64,000 nucleotides of DNA from Calendula officinalis (taxonomy: Eukaryota; Streptophyta; Magnoliopsida; Asterales; Asteraceae), in the NCBI GenBank assembly GCA_963853835.1, contig OY970825.1, positions 27,404,835-27,468,834 on the forward strand, read 5' to 3'. Positions 11,345-24,246 of the stretch are shown one piece after another; position 1 is the first letter of the stretch, and each line of letters starts with the position of its first letter. The notes beneath the pieces are model-generated. The model saw only the letters and a program-made list of their open reading frames with translations. It had not been told where the DNA came from and ran no database searches. Position numbers and translations under genes: made by a program.

Positions 11345-14120
11345 CTAGCTACCAATATTTAGGTACTGCATGCCTATAGCGCGCGCATGTTTCTCATGCT
11401 TTGGTCCAACTAGTGGTTTTGTCAACGGGTCAGCGACGTTGTCATCCGTTGGTATTTTCTTAATTATAATATCACCGTCTCTAACATACTCGCGTATGAG
11501 GTGATATTTCTCGCGTACATGCCTGGTCTTTTGATGCTCTCTTGGTTCAACAGCTTGCGCTATTGCCCCACTGTTATCACAGAATATTTCGATGGGTCTA
11601 GAGATACTGGCAATATCTCTAAGATCCTCAATAAAATTCTTAAGCCACATGGCTTCTTTCCCAGCATCATTTGCGGCAATGTACTCAGCCTCTGTAGTCG
11701 AATCTGCTATCGTATCTTGTTTCTGACTCTTCCAAGATATAGCTCCTGCGTTTAGCGTGAAGACAAATCCCGATTGAGATTTGTAATCATCTCTGTCGGT
11801 TTGGAAGCTTGCATCTGTGTAACCAGTTACACGCAGTTCTTCCATCGAACCTCCAAAGACCAAGAACATTTCTTTCGTTCTTCTCAAATACTTGAGAATG
11901 TTCTTGACAGCCACCCAATGGGGTTCACCAGGATTCTTTTGATATCTGCTCGTGAGACTTATGGAGTAAGCAATATCGGGCCTAGTACATAACGTGGCAT
12001 ACATGATTGATCCAATTGCCGAAGCATATGGTACCAAACGCATCCTAGCTATTTCTTTGCTAGATGTGGGACTCTGAGCTTTGCTCAGTGTAATGCCATG
12101 TGACATCGGAATGATTCCTCTCTTGGAATCACTCATACTGAATCTCTTCAGTACTTTGTCAATGTATGTACTTTGACTAAGTCCAATAAGCCGCCTAGAT
12201 CTATCCCTATAGATCTTTATACCTAGTATAAATGCGGCTTCTCCCAAGTCTTTCATCTGGAAACATTTACCTAACCAGGATTTTATTCCTTGTAATGCTG
12301 GTATATCGTTTCCTATAAGCAGTATGTCATCGACATACAAGACTAGGAAGATTACTACGCTCCCACTGAATTTTGTATAGACACACGCCTCGAACTCACT
12401 CTTGACAAAACCAAATTCTTTGATTCTTTTGTCAAAGTGTAAGTTCCAACTTCTAGATTCTTGCTTCAATCCATAAATGGATTTTAGCAACTTACATACT
12501 TTATTAGGATTCTTTGGGTCAGTAAAACCATCCGATTGTATCATGAATATGTCCTCATTCAACTCCCCGTTAAGAAAGGCGGTTTTAACATCCATCTGCC
12601 ATATCTCATAGTCGTAATATGTTGATATGGCCATAAGAATTCTAATAGACCGAAGCATGGCGACTGGCGAGTAGGTTTCAGAATAATCAACACCATGTGT
12701 CTGCGTGAAACCCTTCGCGACGAGTCGTGCTTTGTAAGTATGCACCTTTCCATCCATGTCGGTTTTCTTCTTGAAAACCCACTTGCATCCAACAGCATGA
12801 GACTGTGGTGGCAAGTCTAATAACACCCAAACTTGGTTGTCATACATGGATTGCATCTCTGCTTGCATAGCCTCGAGCCATCTTTCAGACTCTACGCCGT
12901 CAGCAGCCTCGCTGTAGGTTAATGGTTCTAGTAGACTTCCATCATCTTCATCGATCATGAACCCAAGATACCTATCTGGTTCTTGGCGTGGTCTACTGGA
13001 CCTACGCGGATTGCGTGTCTCTTCTTCCTCAACCGGTGGATCTGGTTGGGGATCAACAATTCTTTGTTGATCTACTGGTTCGACTGAAGTCGTCGGTGGA
13101 TCTTCGTTCTCTTCAATTTCTTGAAGCTCTATTTCTTTTCTTGGAGTTTCAGTTCCTAGAAACTTCTCCTCCAAGAAGACACCTTTCCGAGCAACAAAGA
13201 CTTTGTTGTCTTCTTGATGATAGAAATAGTATCCTAAGGTTTCCCTTGGATATCCAACGAAGATACACTTATCTGACTTGGGGTTTAGTTTGTCAGTGAA
13301 GTTACGTCTAACGTATGCTTCACAACCCCAAATCTTTAGAAAAGATAACTTAGGTTTTCTTCCCGTCCAGTGCTCGAACGGAGTCTTTTCTACCGACTTG
13401 GTCGGAACCCTATTCAGTGTGAATGCTGCAGTCTCGAGTGCATGTCCCCAAAATGATAGTGGTAGTGGGGCACGACACATCATTGAACGTACCATGTCTA
13501 ACAAGGTGCGATTCCTCCTTTCTGATACGCCATTCATCTGAGGTGTATACAGAGGTGTGAGTTGTGAAACAATCCCACATTCCTTCAAATGATCGTCGAA
13601 CTCTTGGCTAAAATATTCGCCTCCTCAGTCAGACCGAAGTGACTTAATTTTCTTGCCTAGTTGGTTCTCTACTTCCCTCTGATATTCTTTGAACTTGTCA
13701 AAGTTCTCAGACTTTAGTCTCATAAGAAAGACATAACCATACCTACTGAAGTCGTCAGTAAAGGTAATGAAGTAGCGGTATCCTCCTCTAGCTTCTGGAG
13801 TAAAGGGTCCACACACATCTGTGTGTATAATCCCTAACAACTCGCCTGCCCTTTCATTGTAATGATTGAAAGGGTCTTTTGTCATCTTGCCAGATAAATA
13901 AGCTTCGCATATTGCATATGATTCCAAATCAAATGGCTCTAGAATTCCATCATCATGGAGCTTCTTAATGCGAGTCTCGTTTATATGACCTAAACGACAA
14001 TGCCAAAGATAAGTTTGATTCAAGTTACTCTTGGATCTTTTACTTATATGATAAACGTCTCGTTCTATGTTATTTAGATTTAACGTGTATAGACCATTAT
14101 GAGAATTTGCATTAAAATAT
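11345..14120 (-). pseudogene. pol: B pol: integrase, RT, RNase H
   Basis: Reading from 14120 down to 11345: the gag_pre-integrase region (LWHCRLGHIN), integrase core (HTDVCGPF, then TPQMNGVSERRNRT), RT (QMDVKTAFLNGEL, catalytic YVDDILLIG), and RNase H and terminal motifs (CDNSGAIAQ, ADPLTKPL). A TGA at 13622-13624 interrupts the frame inside the integrase, at the LRSD motif before GGE; the frame is otherwise open. The upstream end was cut by E at 14120. The RT catalytic Asp residues are present. One substitution (KQESRSW, usually KQASRSW) is unusual. This is an ordinary Copia, less related to A and C than they are to each other. Confidence 0.93.
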
Positions 14121-16326
14121 TGTAACACCGCAAAATTTAAACCCGATTTTTTTTTAAATAGCGGAAGCGTAATATTTAAACCATAATAGTTAAGTCATTT
14201 TAGAAAATACAACTTCAAATATAATATTAATCAAAACATCAAAATGGTTTAACGTGTTACTACAAAAACGGCTCGATTACAAAATACTATCAGAGCAACC
14301 ATTGGTCAACCATTCCTAACAAGCACCCCTTGACCCGCCCAACAACCGAACCTGCAAAAGAATCAACGAGGTGGGGGATTAGCACAAAGCTAAGTGAATG
14401 AATAAAGCATCTAAATTGTATAAACACAACAGATAAGATTCACACAACTAATTATAGGTAACCACAAACACAGAGGACGGCGGTTCGGCCGAACCCTAAA
14501 CCATTGTTGGCCCAACAACGGTAATTGAAAGACCCCTTTACTACATTGGCACGGTAAAGCCTCCTTCAAATGCAACGAATGCATCCAAGGTCCAAGAATC
14601 CGTTATCCAATAGTAACCGATGGCCCAGTAGAATTCACCCATTACTGACCTCTATCCACCTGAATGCGCATTCAATCAAGTAATTAATAATCGTCATTAA
14701 TTACTATACCAAATAAACAATCCATAAAAATAACGTAGGGAATATCTAGTTAATTAACAAATACCCAAACAAGAACCGAATGTGAAATACCATCTACACC
14801 ATTATAATCCATACAAGTTATAGGCTAAATCCACTCACCTTAGCACAGCAACTTGATCAAAACTCAATATTCTTATATTACTGAGCTTGCTTCCATTTTC
14901 ATGTATAAAATGAATACCGAATTAGTAACTAAATTCCACCGAAAATGACAATAATATAAACTAATGACCAAAGCATATATTGCACCAACTTTAAGACCAC
15001 TTACTTGCAATTCTACCTGTGACTAAAGCAACTCAAAACTTTCATAGTCAAAGGTTTATAATAACATCTACACTAAATTGAACAAAACCATAATTTAACA
15101 ATTTAGGCCCAAACGGGTCAAAACCGAGAACAAGGTTCTAATACTTCAAATACATAATTTTATTAACATTTCTTAAACATACAATTACCATTTTATGACA
15201 AACCTCATGTTTACATATTATACATCGAAACACCCAAAGTTTTCAATACATATTTGACCCGAAAAAGAGACATACGACCTCTTGTACTAACTCAGAAATC
15301 TGAACAGTTTTATGACCATATCAGATTATGAAATTATGATATAAATAAAGTATACTCATAGACCTTCGAAACGACTGGTCGCACGCCCAAAACGGAGTTA
15401 CGGTTGATTTTATATGATTTTTGCAAGATCACCAAAATTTGGCCAAAAGCTGTCTTTTTTTATGCTTACGGGTTTTTACCAAAAACTCACCCAAACACTA
15501 ATTTAATCATGCTAAATACTTCCAATTTAAATCACAATCAACATAAACAACATTTATAACTTCTAATATGTTATTAAACCTAATCCTACACCTTTTGATC
15601 ATAAAAATCTCATACATGCAAAAATCTAAGATTAGACCTTCTTCCACAAACTCCATTGATGGAGCTTGAGAGCTCTTACTCAAAAACAAGGTTTCATAAA
15701 ATAATTAGACATCTTGTACAAGATAATCAAACATAAGCATCATTCAAAACCCATGGATTCACCAATATAACATTTTATGCAAGAAACCCACCAAAACTCA
15801 TAAACCCTAAATAAAAACTTCAAGAACACAACTAAAAGATGAAAACTCACCTAAGTCAAGCTTCAATCACGAAATCAGAGAGAAGAGGGCGAAAGATTAG
15901 GCTTTGATCTTCAATTTCTCCCAGTATTCTTTCAAAATGGTTTTGTGAAACATGTGTGTATGTGTGTCGATGGTATCAGACAAAGAAGAGGGGAAAAATG
16001 ACACCTAAAGGGCACGTATCTAACACAAGGAAAAATAAGCTCTTTTCATTTAACACAGTGTAAATACCTGTTATCTAATTATACACTGATAAATTTTAAG
16101 GCCTAAACGAACTCTGATTTACACAACGAAAATATATTTGGAACCCAAATTCAAAAGAGAATTAGATATATAAATATCACTAATTAAACAAAACATTTCA
16201 GTTTTCACTAATTTTAACCCTTGGTTAAAATAAAATTAAATCAAATAAAATCAAATAAAATATTAAATAATAGAATATTATTTACCAAAAGTAATAAAAT
16301 AATAGGCCGGGTCTCGGGATGTTACA
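14121..16326 (-). mobile_element. Element E: solo-LTR-like insertion in B
   Basis: 2,206 bp starting TGTAACACC and ending GATGTTACA, flanked by the perfect duplication AATAT (14116-14120 and 16327-16331). There is no long ORF, internal LTR or PBS, so a solo LTR is the simplest reading. The TGTAAC..GTTACA ends and length recall long LTRs of Ty3/gypsy chromoviruses. On the minus strand the end TGTAACATCCCGAGACC resembles the LTRs at 61351 and 62457, and an exon-like stretch followed by GTGAGT is similarly placed, so minus orientation is likely. Confidence 0.8.
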
Positions 16327-16331
16327 AATAT

Positions 16332-17446
16332 AAAATGTCATCTTTTAAACACGAAATTGTTTTTCCATAAAACTCATAATAAAAACCACTGTCTATAAGT
16401 AAATCAAAAGAAATAACATTTTTAATAAGTCTAGGAACATAATAACAATCTTTAAGTTCCAAAACTCTTCCTGAAGGCAACTTGAGAAGATATGTTCCCA
16501 CGGCTTCAGCTCCAACCTTGGAACCTTCGCCTACTCGTAGTTCAACATCCCCTCGTCCCAGCCTCCTGTTCTTCTTAAATCCCTGCAAATGATTGCAAAT
16601 GTGATGACCACATCCGGTATCCAATACCCAGGATTCACTAGAAGTAACGAGACAATCAATCATAAAGATACCTGAATCGCTGACAAAGTCAGCATCCAAC
16701 AGCCCCACGTCCAACGTGTGCTCGCAAATATCCTTGCTGCCACAACTTGTGCAACACAAATCAGCAAAGTCATTCAACCAATCATAGAACTCATCCTGCT
16801 GAATCTCGGGGAGAGATTCTTCCTCCAGCCTTTGAACATCGCGTATACACAAGAGATTCTCATGTAGACCTGCGACACTCAAATCAAAATTCCCGATCAT
16901 ACGTACTACCTTGTCCTGATAGTACTGAGTGAGAGATCCAAACAAGAACAAGACTTGTTCATGCTCGTTTGATGTGCCAGTAACTAGGGTGAGACAATCT
17001 AGTAACCTCCTTATGTTGATAAGGTGGTCACTCAGTGGTTGATCATCTGTCATTTTCGACGAAATGATTTCTTGCAAAATGAACTGCTTGCTATCTTCAG
17101 TACTATCTTTAAACGTCTCCTCAAGATACTGGACAAACTCATAGTATGGTTTCTTACGTAGATTATCAGTAAGCTCTGATAATGAAGTAAGAATAAGAAT
17201 CGACATAACTTGTGATTCATCTGCCAGATACTGGTAGTAAGCGTCAAGCTCATCATCCTGGGCATCTTGCCCTGGTTGTCCCTTGGGCACCTCGTCTATC
17301 ACGTACAGTAGATTCTGTGCTTTTAGGTAACTCCTAAAATGCACCCTCCAAACTTTGTAGTTTGGACCAGTAAGCTTCCATTTTCCAGTGATGAACTTTC
17401 GCGATTCGATCGGTGAATGAAACGGAATTTCTGACAGTACAGACAT
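16332..17446 (-). pseudogene. gag: B gag and protease, cut by E
   Basis: A 374-codon open frame starts at the ATG at 17446 and runs into E; its last few codons are E or TSD sequence. The N-terminal two thirds is a copia-type gag (KWKLTGPNYKVWRVHF near the start). A Cys/His stretch (CCTSCGSKDICEH) may stand in for a zinc knuckle; no canonical CCHC is seen. The protease motif is SWVLDTGCGHHIC, with DTG. Gag and protease share one frame, unlike A and C. The remainder of the polyprotein continues at 14120 across E. Confidence 0.88.
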
Positions 17447-19283
17447 CTATAAGAAAAAAAACAAACGGTTAGTAAGATTAGATAAAATAAATAACTTCTA
17501 ACACTATTACCTAATAATAATAATAGTTAGACTAGGACCCATATTTCACGCCCTCTAATGCAAGGTTTGGGCACTTCCCATTAGAGCCACGCTATTTTTG
17601 GTAGGTATAGCCATACCAATCGCCTCTAGACTAGAAACGATTCCTAGATCCTCGGGATATCAAGGTGAACAACAAACTTGTACATGTTTTAATCCCTCTA
17701 GTGCATGTTGGGCCGGGACTCCCGATTATCACCAAAATAGATCGTACCATCTAAGACAGTGCGATGCCTTGCGCCGGGACTCCCGATTATCACAAGACCC
17801 TACACACCCTAACACTCACAATGATTTGAATCCACATTTAAGGTTCTTTCTCCTTACAATGTGAATATCGTTGAACAAGTGAGGTGTTCCATTAGATGGG
17901 TTGCACTCTGATCTAAGATTTTCTAAAAAGGATTTTCCTTTGTTCGAAAAGTTAGCCAGTTTTTAATTACTTGGTTTTATAAACTAACTGTTTATAAATT
18001 CCACCTTTTAATTTGTTTCATAAAACTTGGTTTATAAACAAACTGTTTACTTTACCATTATTAATTTTAAAACTTGGTTTTCTAAACAAACTTTTTATAA
18101 TTACCATTATATTAATTTATACCTTGGCTTTCTAAACAAACTGTTTATAATTACCATCTTATAATTAAATCTTGGTTTTCTAAACAAACTGTTTATAATC
18201 ACCACCTTATTATTTTATGTTATAATAAATAAACGAAAAATAAATAATACTTGCAATTTCGAAAAATTGCCATGCCATATCCCCAAAGACTTGGTTTTGT
18301 GTTTTATGTATTTAAAAAAAACTTTTATAAAATTTCCGAAAAATAAATAAAATTCCGAAAAATTTGAAATACACACAATATCAATTCTTTTGGGTTATGT
18401 CATTCTAATTAAATAAATAAACTGATAATTATTAAATTACCAAACTGATAATTTTTAAATTACCAAAAACTGATTTCTTATTAATTCCTCCTTAATTTCG
18501 AAATTATCTAGGTTTTTATAATCTATTATTATTTATTATTATATAAAACAAAAATAAACTAGTCAAGATTTATGTAAATATATTCTTTTGATTTGTTCTT
18601 GATAGTTAGTCAAAAAATCAAAAGATTTACATAGATTTGACTTACCAACTAAAAGAATATACATAGATCTTGTAGATTCTCTATTCCCGATTTAGGTTAC
18701 ATAAAATCTTGTACCCTAAATGCAATAACTTGGTCACCAAGAAACCATCATCCAACCGAAACTCGGTGGACTTGGTTTCGGTCGACCACTCGGTCGTCGA
18801 ACCAAGCCCTACCGAATCTCGGTTGGTTTGGTTTCGACTCCCGCTTTTATTTTAATGATAATATTAATAATTATTATAACCTTTTCCCTTTTTATCTAAA
18901 AATCCTATTCAATCCAATTATTCATAAACTTGAATAAGTTTCTTGGATCAAACTTTCTAGGGTTTTCTTACTAAATAAAAAGAAACCTAATTTCTTTTAT
19001 CTTGAAACCCATTCAATCCAATTGTTCATAAACTTGAACAATGTTCTTGGATCAAACTTACTAGGTTTCTTTCTAAGACAAAAAAAACTTAATATAGTAT
19101 ATATATGTATACGAAAAATCGAAAATTACAAGGAGAAAAAAAAAAGAAGTCTAATTTCTTTTTATCTAGAACCCTATTCAAACCAATTGTTCATAAACTT
19201 GAACAATGTTCTTGGCCGAATATTCTAGGGTTCTTTTCTAGATGAAAAGAAACTCTATCGAATCTCATTGAGATTAGTAGATA
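17447..19283 (-). repeat. B 5' leader with tandem repeats
   Basis: Non-coding. At about 17965-18205 there are roughly five copies of a ~60-bp unit containing CTTGGTTTTCTAAACAAAC and TGTTTATAATTACCA. At about 18900-19255 there are three copies of a ~110-130-bp unit around CCAATTGTTCATAAACTTG followed by TTCTTGGATCAAAC. A shorter pair, GCCGGGACTCCCGATTATCA, lies at about 17712 and 17773. Tandem leader repeats of this type are plausible for retrotransposon 5' regions. Confidence 0.75.
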
Positions 19284-19295
19284 GCTCTGATACCA
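19284..19295 (-). other. Primer binding site of B
   Basis: GCTCTGATACCA on the plus strand is the reverse complement of TGGTATCAGAGC, one base from the right LTR. It fixes B's orientation as minus. Confidence 0.95.
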
Positions 19296-19296
19296 C

Positions 19297-19971
19297 TGTA
19301 GGAAAACCTAGTAGTATTCACATGGCGGAACTTGAATACCACATTACCGGATCTCTACTAATCAATGAGATCACGAGAAAGAGAAGAAGATGAACATTAC
19401 CTTTAGATAGCTAAAGAAGTGATCCACCTCTACTGCACCACCTGAACACGCTGCAAGACCGCTTTGTACCAACAAAGCAATACACAAAACTTGTGTATGT
19501 ATGTGTGTTACGAACGAACAAAACACCGGTCGACTATCGATCGGCCGAGAGGGAGGGAAGGGGGTTTGGGGCTTTGAGTGTGTTGTAAGTGATTAACCTA
19601 AAACCCTTAACATAAGCCTCTTATTTATAAGGTTGCATGTTACGTTTAGGTCCTTGGAGTTTAATTGTGATTAATCTCATAATTAAACTTCCTATTAACA
19701 CTTTAAACCCTTGGACTTTTACTAGTTAATTAATTAACTATTAATTAACTGTCCGTTAAATACTTAACCTAATATTTAACCATCCTCACAAATAATAATT
19801 AACTTATTATTATTTATTCTCTTCTTTATAATTAACTTAACTAGTTAATTATTCCACACAACTTACTTTATTCGGTTGTCCATTATTGGGTGTGTAGTGG
19901 CGTGACCCTTTAGTGTCTTATAACATTGGACACGGTGACACGTGTACTTATCTGTGCACATAAATCCTTCA
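19297..19971 (-). repeat. 5' LTR of element B
   Basis: 675 bp, partner of 9783-10474. It lacks the 18 bp of inverted repeat present there. Confidence 0.95.
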
Positions 19972-19976
19972 TTTCT

Positions 19977-20078
19977 CGTCTCGATCGGTGAAAATCATCA
20001 ACGTCTCATTTTTTTTAACACTGTGCACTAACTTTAATTATTGTTTTGTGCCATCCTGTTTTAGTGTATAATTCTCAG
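19977..20078 (+). promoter_or_regulatory. End of the A aORF intron, acceptor before ATG
   Basis: A T-rich stretch leads to TATAATTCTCAG at 20067-20078, immediately followed by ATGGCGGCGG. It pairs with the donor at 9142. Without B the intron would be about 740 bp. Confidence 0.5.
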
Positions 20079-21045
20079 ATGGCGGCGGAACATATCATTC
20101 ACGAGAACACCATGGTTCCTCCATACAGGATCAAACCGCTGGCAGAGAACAACCCGTACTGGGCCCCGGAAGAAGAAATCTCTTTCACCATCTATTTCCC
20201 GGTTCATTCCCATGTTCTCCAACGTCATCCTCTTTTCTACTCAATAAATGCCAGGCCATCAGTTCCAGCGGTGTATGTTCAACAATTCTTCGCCAAGCTA
20301 ACCCTGGTGACATCACCAGCCCCACATCAATTCGAAACAATGATTGATGAACAACCAATTCAATTCACTAAAGATGATCTTTATGACATCTTCCGGTTAC
20401 CTCGTGGCGACTCAAGACCACCACTCACTACATTTGAACCTCAGCTGCCATTCCAGCAAGTGTATTATGGAATACACGACCTTGGTCTTGACCTTCCTCG
20501 GGAAACAATTGACCTCCGAGAATTCAAAAAGAGAAATATGGCAAGGAGCTGGTCCCATGTCTTCACTATCTTCAACCGATGCATGACAGCAAAGTCAGGC
20601 GGTCACGACAGGGCCTCAAAAGAAGTTCACCACGCCTATCATGCCATGTGCTACAACCGACATTATGATTATGCTGTCTACTTGTGGGAAGAATTCAAGC
20701 TCTCCAAATCAAATGAACCAAAATTTCTGCCATACCCGAGGTTCTGGTCCATTATGATAGAACATTTCATGGAGAGATACCAAAACATTCATATCAGAGA
20801 TGTTGCGCTGCGATTCATACCCTCGAGCGTTAATTTTCTAAGGAGCAACAGTGGTACAACTGATGTCAATGAGGCCGCGATCCCTCTCCCACTCTTTAAA
20901 ATTGCAAACTTCAATCTTGATAGCGTCTACCAATACCGGGCTCTTCATTATCCTGACTGGAGACCCGAGGGAGCACAACCTGCTCCTGAGCAACCAGCTG
21001 CTCCTGCACAACCAGCTGCTCCACTACAACAACAACAAGATCAAC
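20079..21045 (+). CDS. A aORF, N-terminal part (cut by C)
   Basis: The additional gene after pol; function unknown. It starts at the ATG at 20079 and is open for 322 codons until C interrupts it at 21045, within a Gln-rich run. There is no signal peptide or membrane segment. A block around residues 165-215 (RCMTAKSGGHD, then HAMCYNRHYDYA) matches C's aORF (RCMTHKTGALD, then HALYYGRNIDFA), and both have a YDIFRLP/REALRLP-type segment before it. This shows the two genes are homologous. The pattern recalls the family called putative plant transposon protein, from memory only. The tail is rich in Pro/Ala/Gln. Upstream TATA and 5' UTR intron are described separately. Confidence 0.7.
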
Positions 21046-21552
21046 TGTTAAGGCAAAAAGCCTTGCCCCTTTAGATCTTAAGATAACAAAACAACCTAGA
21101 CTAGCTTTGATTTATATGTAGAATAATATAGCTAAGTTTAGGTCTGATACTGAGTGATCAGTATTGGAACTCAGTATCAGTACTCAGTATCAGATAGTGA
21201 TACTGAGTACAAGGACTGAGTAGAAGGACTGAGTGATACTCAGTATAGTAACGGACTAAGATCAAATCCCTTGATCTTAGTCATTTTCCTTACTTAGTCC
21301 TGCGGTTACTCCTTTGCTCATTATGTAAGATCTCTATAACATTATAAATAGAGATCATCTTGCAAAGGAGTACTCACCAATTTACTTTACACTTTCACAT
21401 ACTTGTAATTGATAAGTGGTATTGCTTTTCCGCAGCATACCACACTTAGTGGATTTGTACACCGACTCTAATACTGTGTTTTACACTTTAATTGTCTTTT
21501 GTATAAATCAACCTACTCATTAACTAACAAACCAGGGTGTTGTGACCTAACA
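21046..21552 (+). repeat. 5' LTR of element C
   Basis: 507 bp. It holds five CTCAGTAT/ATACTGAG motifs at 21147-21250, an inverted repeat CTAAGATCA..TGATCTTAG at about 21252-21278, and a longer hairpin (21308-21371) with TATAAATA at 21343-21350 in its central loop. The start also folds (AAGGC-AAAAA-GCCTT). Confidence 0.95.
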
Positions 21553-21554
21553 AC

Positions 21555-21566
21555 TGGTATCAGAGC
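21555..21566 (+). other. Primer binding site of C
   Basis: TGGTATCAGAGC, two bases after the left LTR. Confidence 0.95.
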
Positions 21567-21650
21567 AGGCTAAATAATCTCTTATTTAGTCGATCTATAA
21601 CCCTGGCAGCCATTTCCTACATCTATCCCTCCAACACTCAAAAATCCAAA

Positions 21651-24223
21651 ATGTCTACAATTGTTGCACCAATTATGTCTGGAAAGGGAGTACCCATCTT
21701 TGATGGAAAAGACTTCCATCAATGGAAGCTCAAAGCTCAGTGGTATCTTGAATCTATTCACCATGAGATGCTCACTGTGCTAAATGATGGTCCCATCATT
21801 CCACAAACTGTGGAACCTGTTGCTGCTACTGATGATGCTCCTGAGGGCATAAGATCTGTACCTAAACTAAAGCACAACTGGACTGATACTGACCGTCAGT
21901 TGTATGCTTTAGACTCCAGAGCTAAAGGGGTGATTGGTAATGCTGTTACCAAAGAGATACTTAATGCAATTATGAAATTGCCAACAGCAAAGGCTATGTG
22001 GGATAGCCTATTAGTCACCTATGAAGGTACATCAAAGGTGAAGTTGCAAAGAAAAAGCAACATGAGAAGGAAATATGAAAATTTCTTTTCAACTCCAAAT
22101 GAAGACATCACCACTCTCTATAACAGGTTCAATAATGTTATCCATGATTTAATCAGTGTAGGCATTGTGAAAGAGGAAGGAGAGCTTGTTCAAAAGTTCC
22201 TGGATAGTCTTCCTCAACAATTTCTTGACATGACAAACTCTGTCAATGCTGCTAACAACATTGAGTCATACACTCTTCAAACCTTGTATGGTCTAATGCT
22301 GAATCATGAGGAGAATAATGCTGCAAGACTGATCAACTGGAAGAAAACTGACAAGTCTTCCATTGGCATGGCTCTAGTTGTGCAACAGGCTTATACTGTG
22401 ACTGAGCCAGATGAACCAGAAGTTGATCTTGCTGATGCTGAGGCAGAAGAGCTTGAAACTCAAATGGCTCTCATGTCTATGAAGCTGGATCAGTTGAAGA
22501 AGAAGAGGCTTGGTGTTAGCTCTTCTAATACTGACCCAAGATCAGGTCTGTGCTATAGGTGTGGAAAGCCTGGACATATTGCTGCAAATTGTCATACCAA
22601 GTCTTCTGAGACTGACCAAAATGACAAGATTGCATACCGTGCAAAAAGATATAGAGACAAATATGTCAAGCTGAAGAATTGGAGCAAGGGAAAGAGGGCA
22701 GAAGGAAATGGAGCACCTCATCAAGCACTTTACTCAGAAGCCTGGATGGATGAAGAGTTAAGTGATGATGAAGAAGAGATTGAGAATAAAGCCTTTATGG
22801 CTTTCACTGAAGATGATTTGAAGAGTTCCTTTGAAAAGGACATCAAAGAGGCTGAGAGGATGAGTGTTCATACTGATTGGGATTCCACTCAGTTGTACAA
22901 GGTAAGTTCCTTTCAAACTTATTCAGTGAATGAAAAAACCAAGATTTTTGAGTATATGCTTGTTGATCTTAAAACTTCTGTACAAAAAGAAAAAGCTTTA
23001 AAATTAACAATTAAAGAACTTGAAAGAGTAAATAATGAAAACTTGGATAAATTAGCAAAATATAAAGATTTAGAACTAAATTTTTCAGATTTAAAAGACA
23101 TTAATCAAAGATTAGCTGATAAAGCTCATTTACACAAACTTGAAAAAGAGAAATTTGAAAAACAGTGTAAATCTTGGGGAAATGCTTCAATAAAATTAAA
23201 TAAATGTTTAAATGAACAATTTCCAGAAAATGTGAGGGCTGCACTTGGTACTGATCCTCAATTTAAAAACAGGAACAATTTTGCTGATTTATTTGAAGAA
23301 TTTTCTACTATGAATCCTATTAATTTTGTAAAAGCTAAAACTTTATGTGAAGTTGGATGTCAAACTGATTCAGATGATGAGGAAAATCAAATTTTAGAAA
23401 AACCTATTGGTCCTTCCATCTGTTCAAAGTGCTATACTGAGCTACAAGAACTCAGTATTGAATTTCAAATAACAGAAATTTCTAATACCGAGCTACCAAT
23501 AGTTCAGTATGACACTTCTGCTGTTCCACCTTTTGAATTATTATTTAATACAACAACTTTTGAATTATATAATGATAATAAGACAACTTCTATCTCACAT
23601 GTTTCATCAAATACAGAAGTTGCAGGAACAGAAACATCATATACTGAGAAATCTAAAGAACATGTTAAAGTTGTTTCTACAAAACATGATAAACAAAACC
23701 AACTTTAACTAGATCCTTAGCTGGCAGAGACAAGAAGTCTACCACAAATAATATTAGAAAGACTTCTCTGCCAAATAAAAAGAAGCAACCAGATCCTCCA
23801 TCTCCTAAACCAGTTAAAAACAATGTTAAGATACCTATCAAAAATGACAAAATTAACATTTTAAAAACACTTGGTGATCAGGTCAAATCTTTAAGTAAAC
23901 AATTTGCAAAACTTGTTCATATTGACTTACCAAAAGTGCAACATTTTTCTAAAATACCTTATGAAAATATGTTTAGAAATAGACCTAGAAAATGTTATAG
24001 GTGTCATCATACTGGTCACAAGGGAGATGAATGCTGGACTGATCTCTCAAGTCCTAGGTACTCAGTACCAAAGAAAAGGAGAGAAACTAAGTCAGTATCA
24101 CCAAAGAAAACTTCTAAAGTTACCCCAAAAGTGATACTGACCTCTCCACATAAAGAGATCAAGTCAAATTGTGTTTATCCCACCAAAGGTCCCATTCAAA
24201 AATGGGTTCCTAAAAAGAACTAA
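21651..24223 (+). pseudogene. gag: C gag with two zinc knuckles and one frame change
   Basis: The ATG at 21651 opens 685 codons. It has a copia/UBN2-type N-terminal domain (FDGKDFHQWKLKAQWYLES near residue 18), a CCHC knuckle CYRCGKPGHIAANC at about 22551, then a long acidic coiled coil. The frame stops at 23706-23708. A different frame opens across an AAAC-rich run near 23690-23700 and continues to 24223. It carries a second CCHC, CYRCHHTGHKGDEC (about 23994), a basic Lys-rich tail, and the ending GPIQKWVPKKN, the counterpart of A's GPIQDWAPK. The frame change may be decay, a sequencing indel or a programmed shift. Pol is then in yet another frame. Confidence 0.85.
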
Positions 24224-24246
24224 CTCTTATTTTGTGTCTTGTGCAG
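24224..24246 (+). promoter_or_regulatory. Candidate 3' splice site at C gag-pol junction
   Basis: TTATTTTGTGTCTTGTGCAG ends at 24246, immediately before the pol frame (GDRKWYLDSG). It is the same position and style as 5218-5219 in A. The pol frame overlaps the end of gag by only a few codons, without a clear slippery heptamer, so splicing is an alternative to frameshifting. No donor was identified. Confidence 0.35.

Larger units (their letters stand above)
9783..19971 (-). mobile_element. Ty1/copia retrotransposon B (holds solo LTR E)
   Basis: LTRs 9783-10474 and 19297-19971 (TGTAGG..CCTTCA) are flanked by the perfect duplication TTTCT (9778-9782 and 19972-19976). Orientation is minus: the PBS adjoins the right LTR and the coding regions run right to left. 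Without E it is about 8.0 kb. The LTRs differ by nine substitutions, a 1-bp indel and an 18-bp indel, about 1.3 percent substitutions. Pol has one in-frame stop, and E interrupts the coding region downstream of the protease. Confidence 0.96.
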
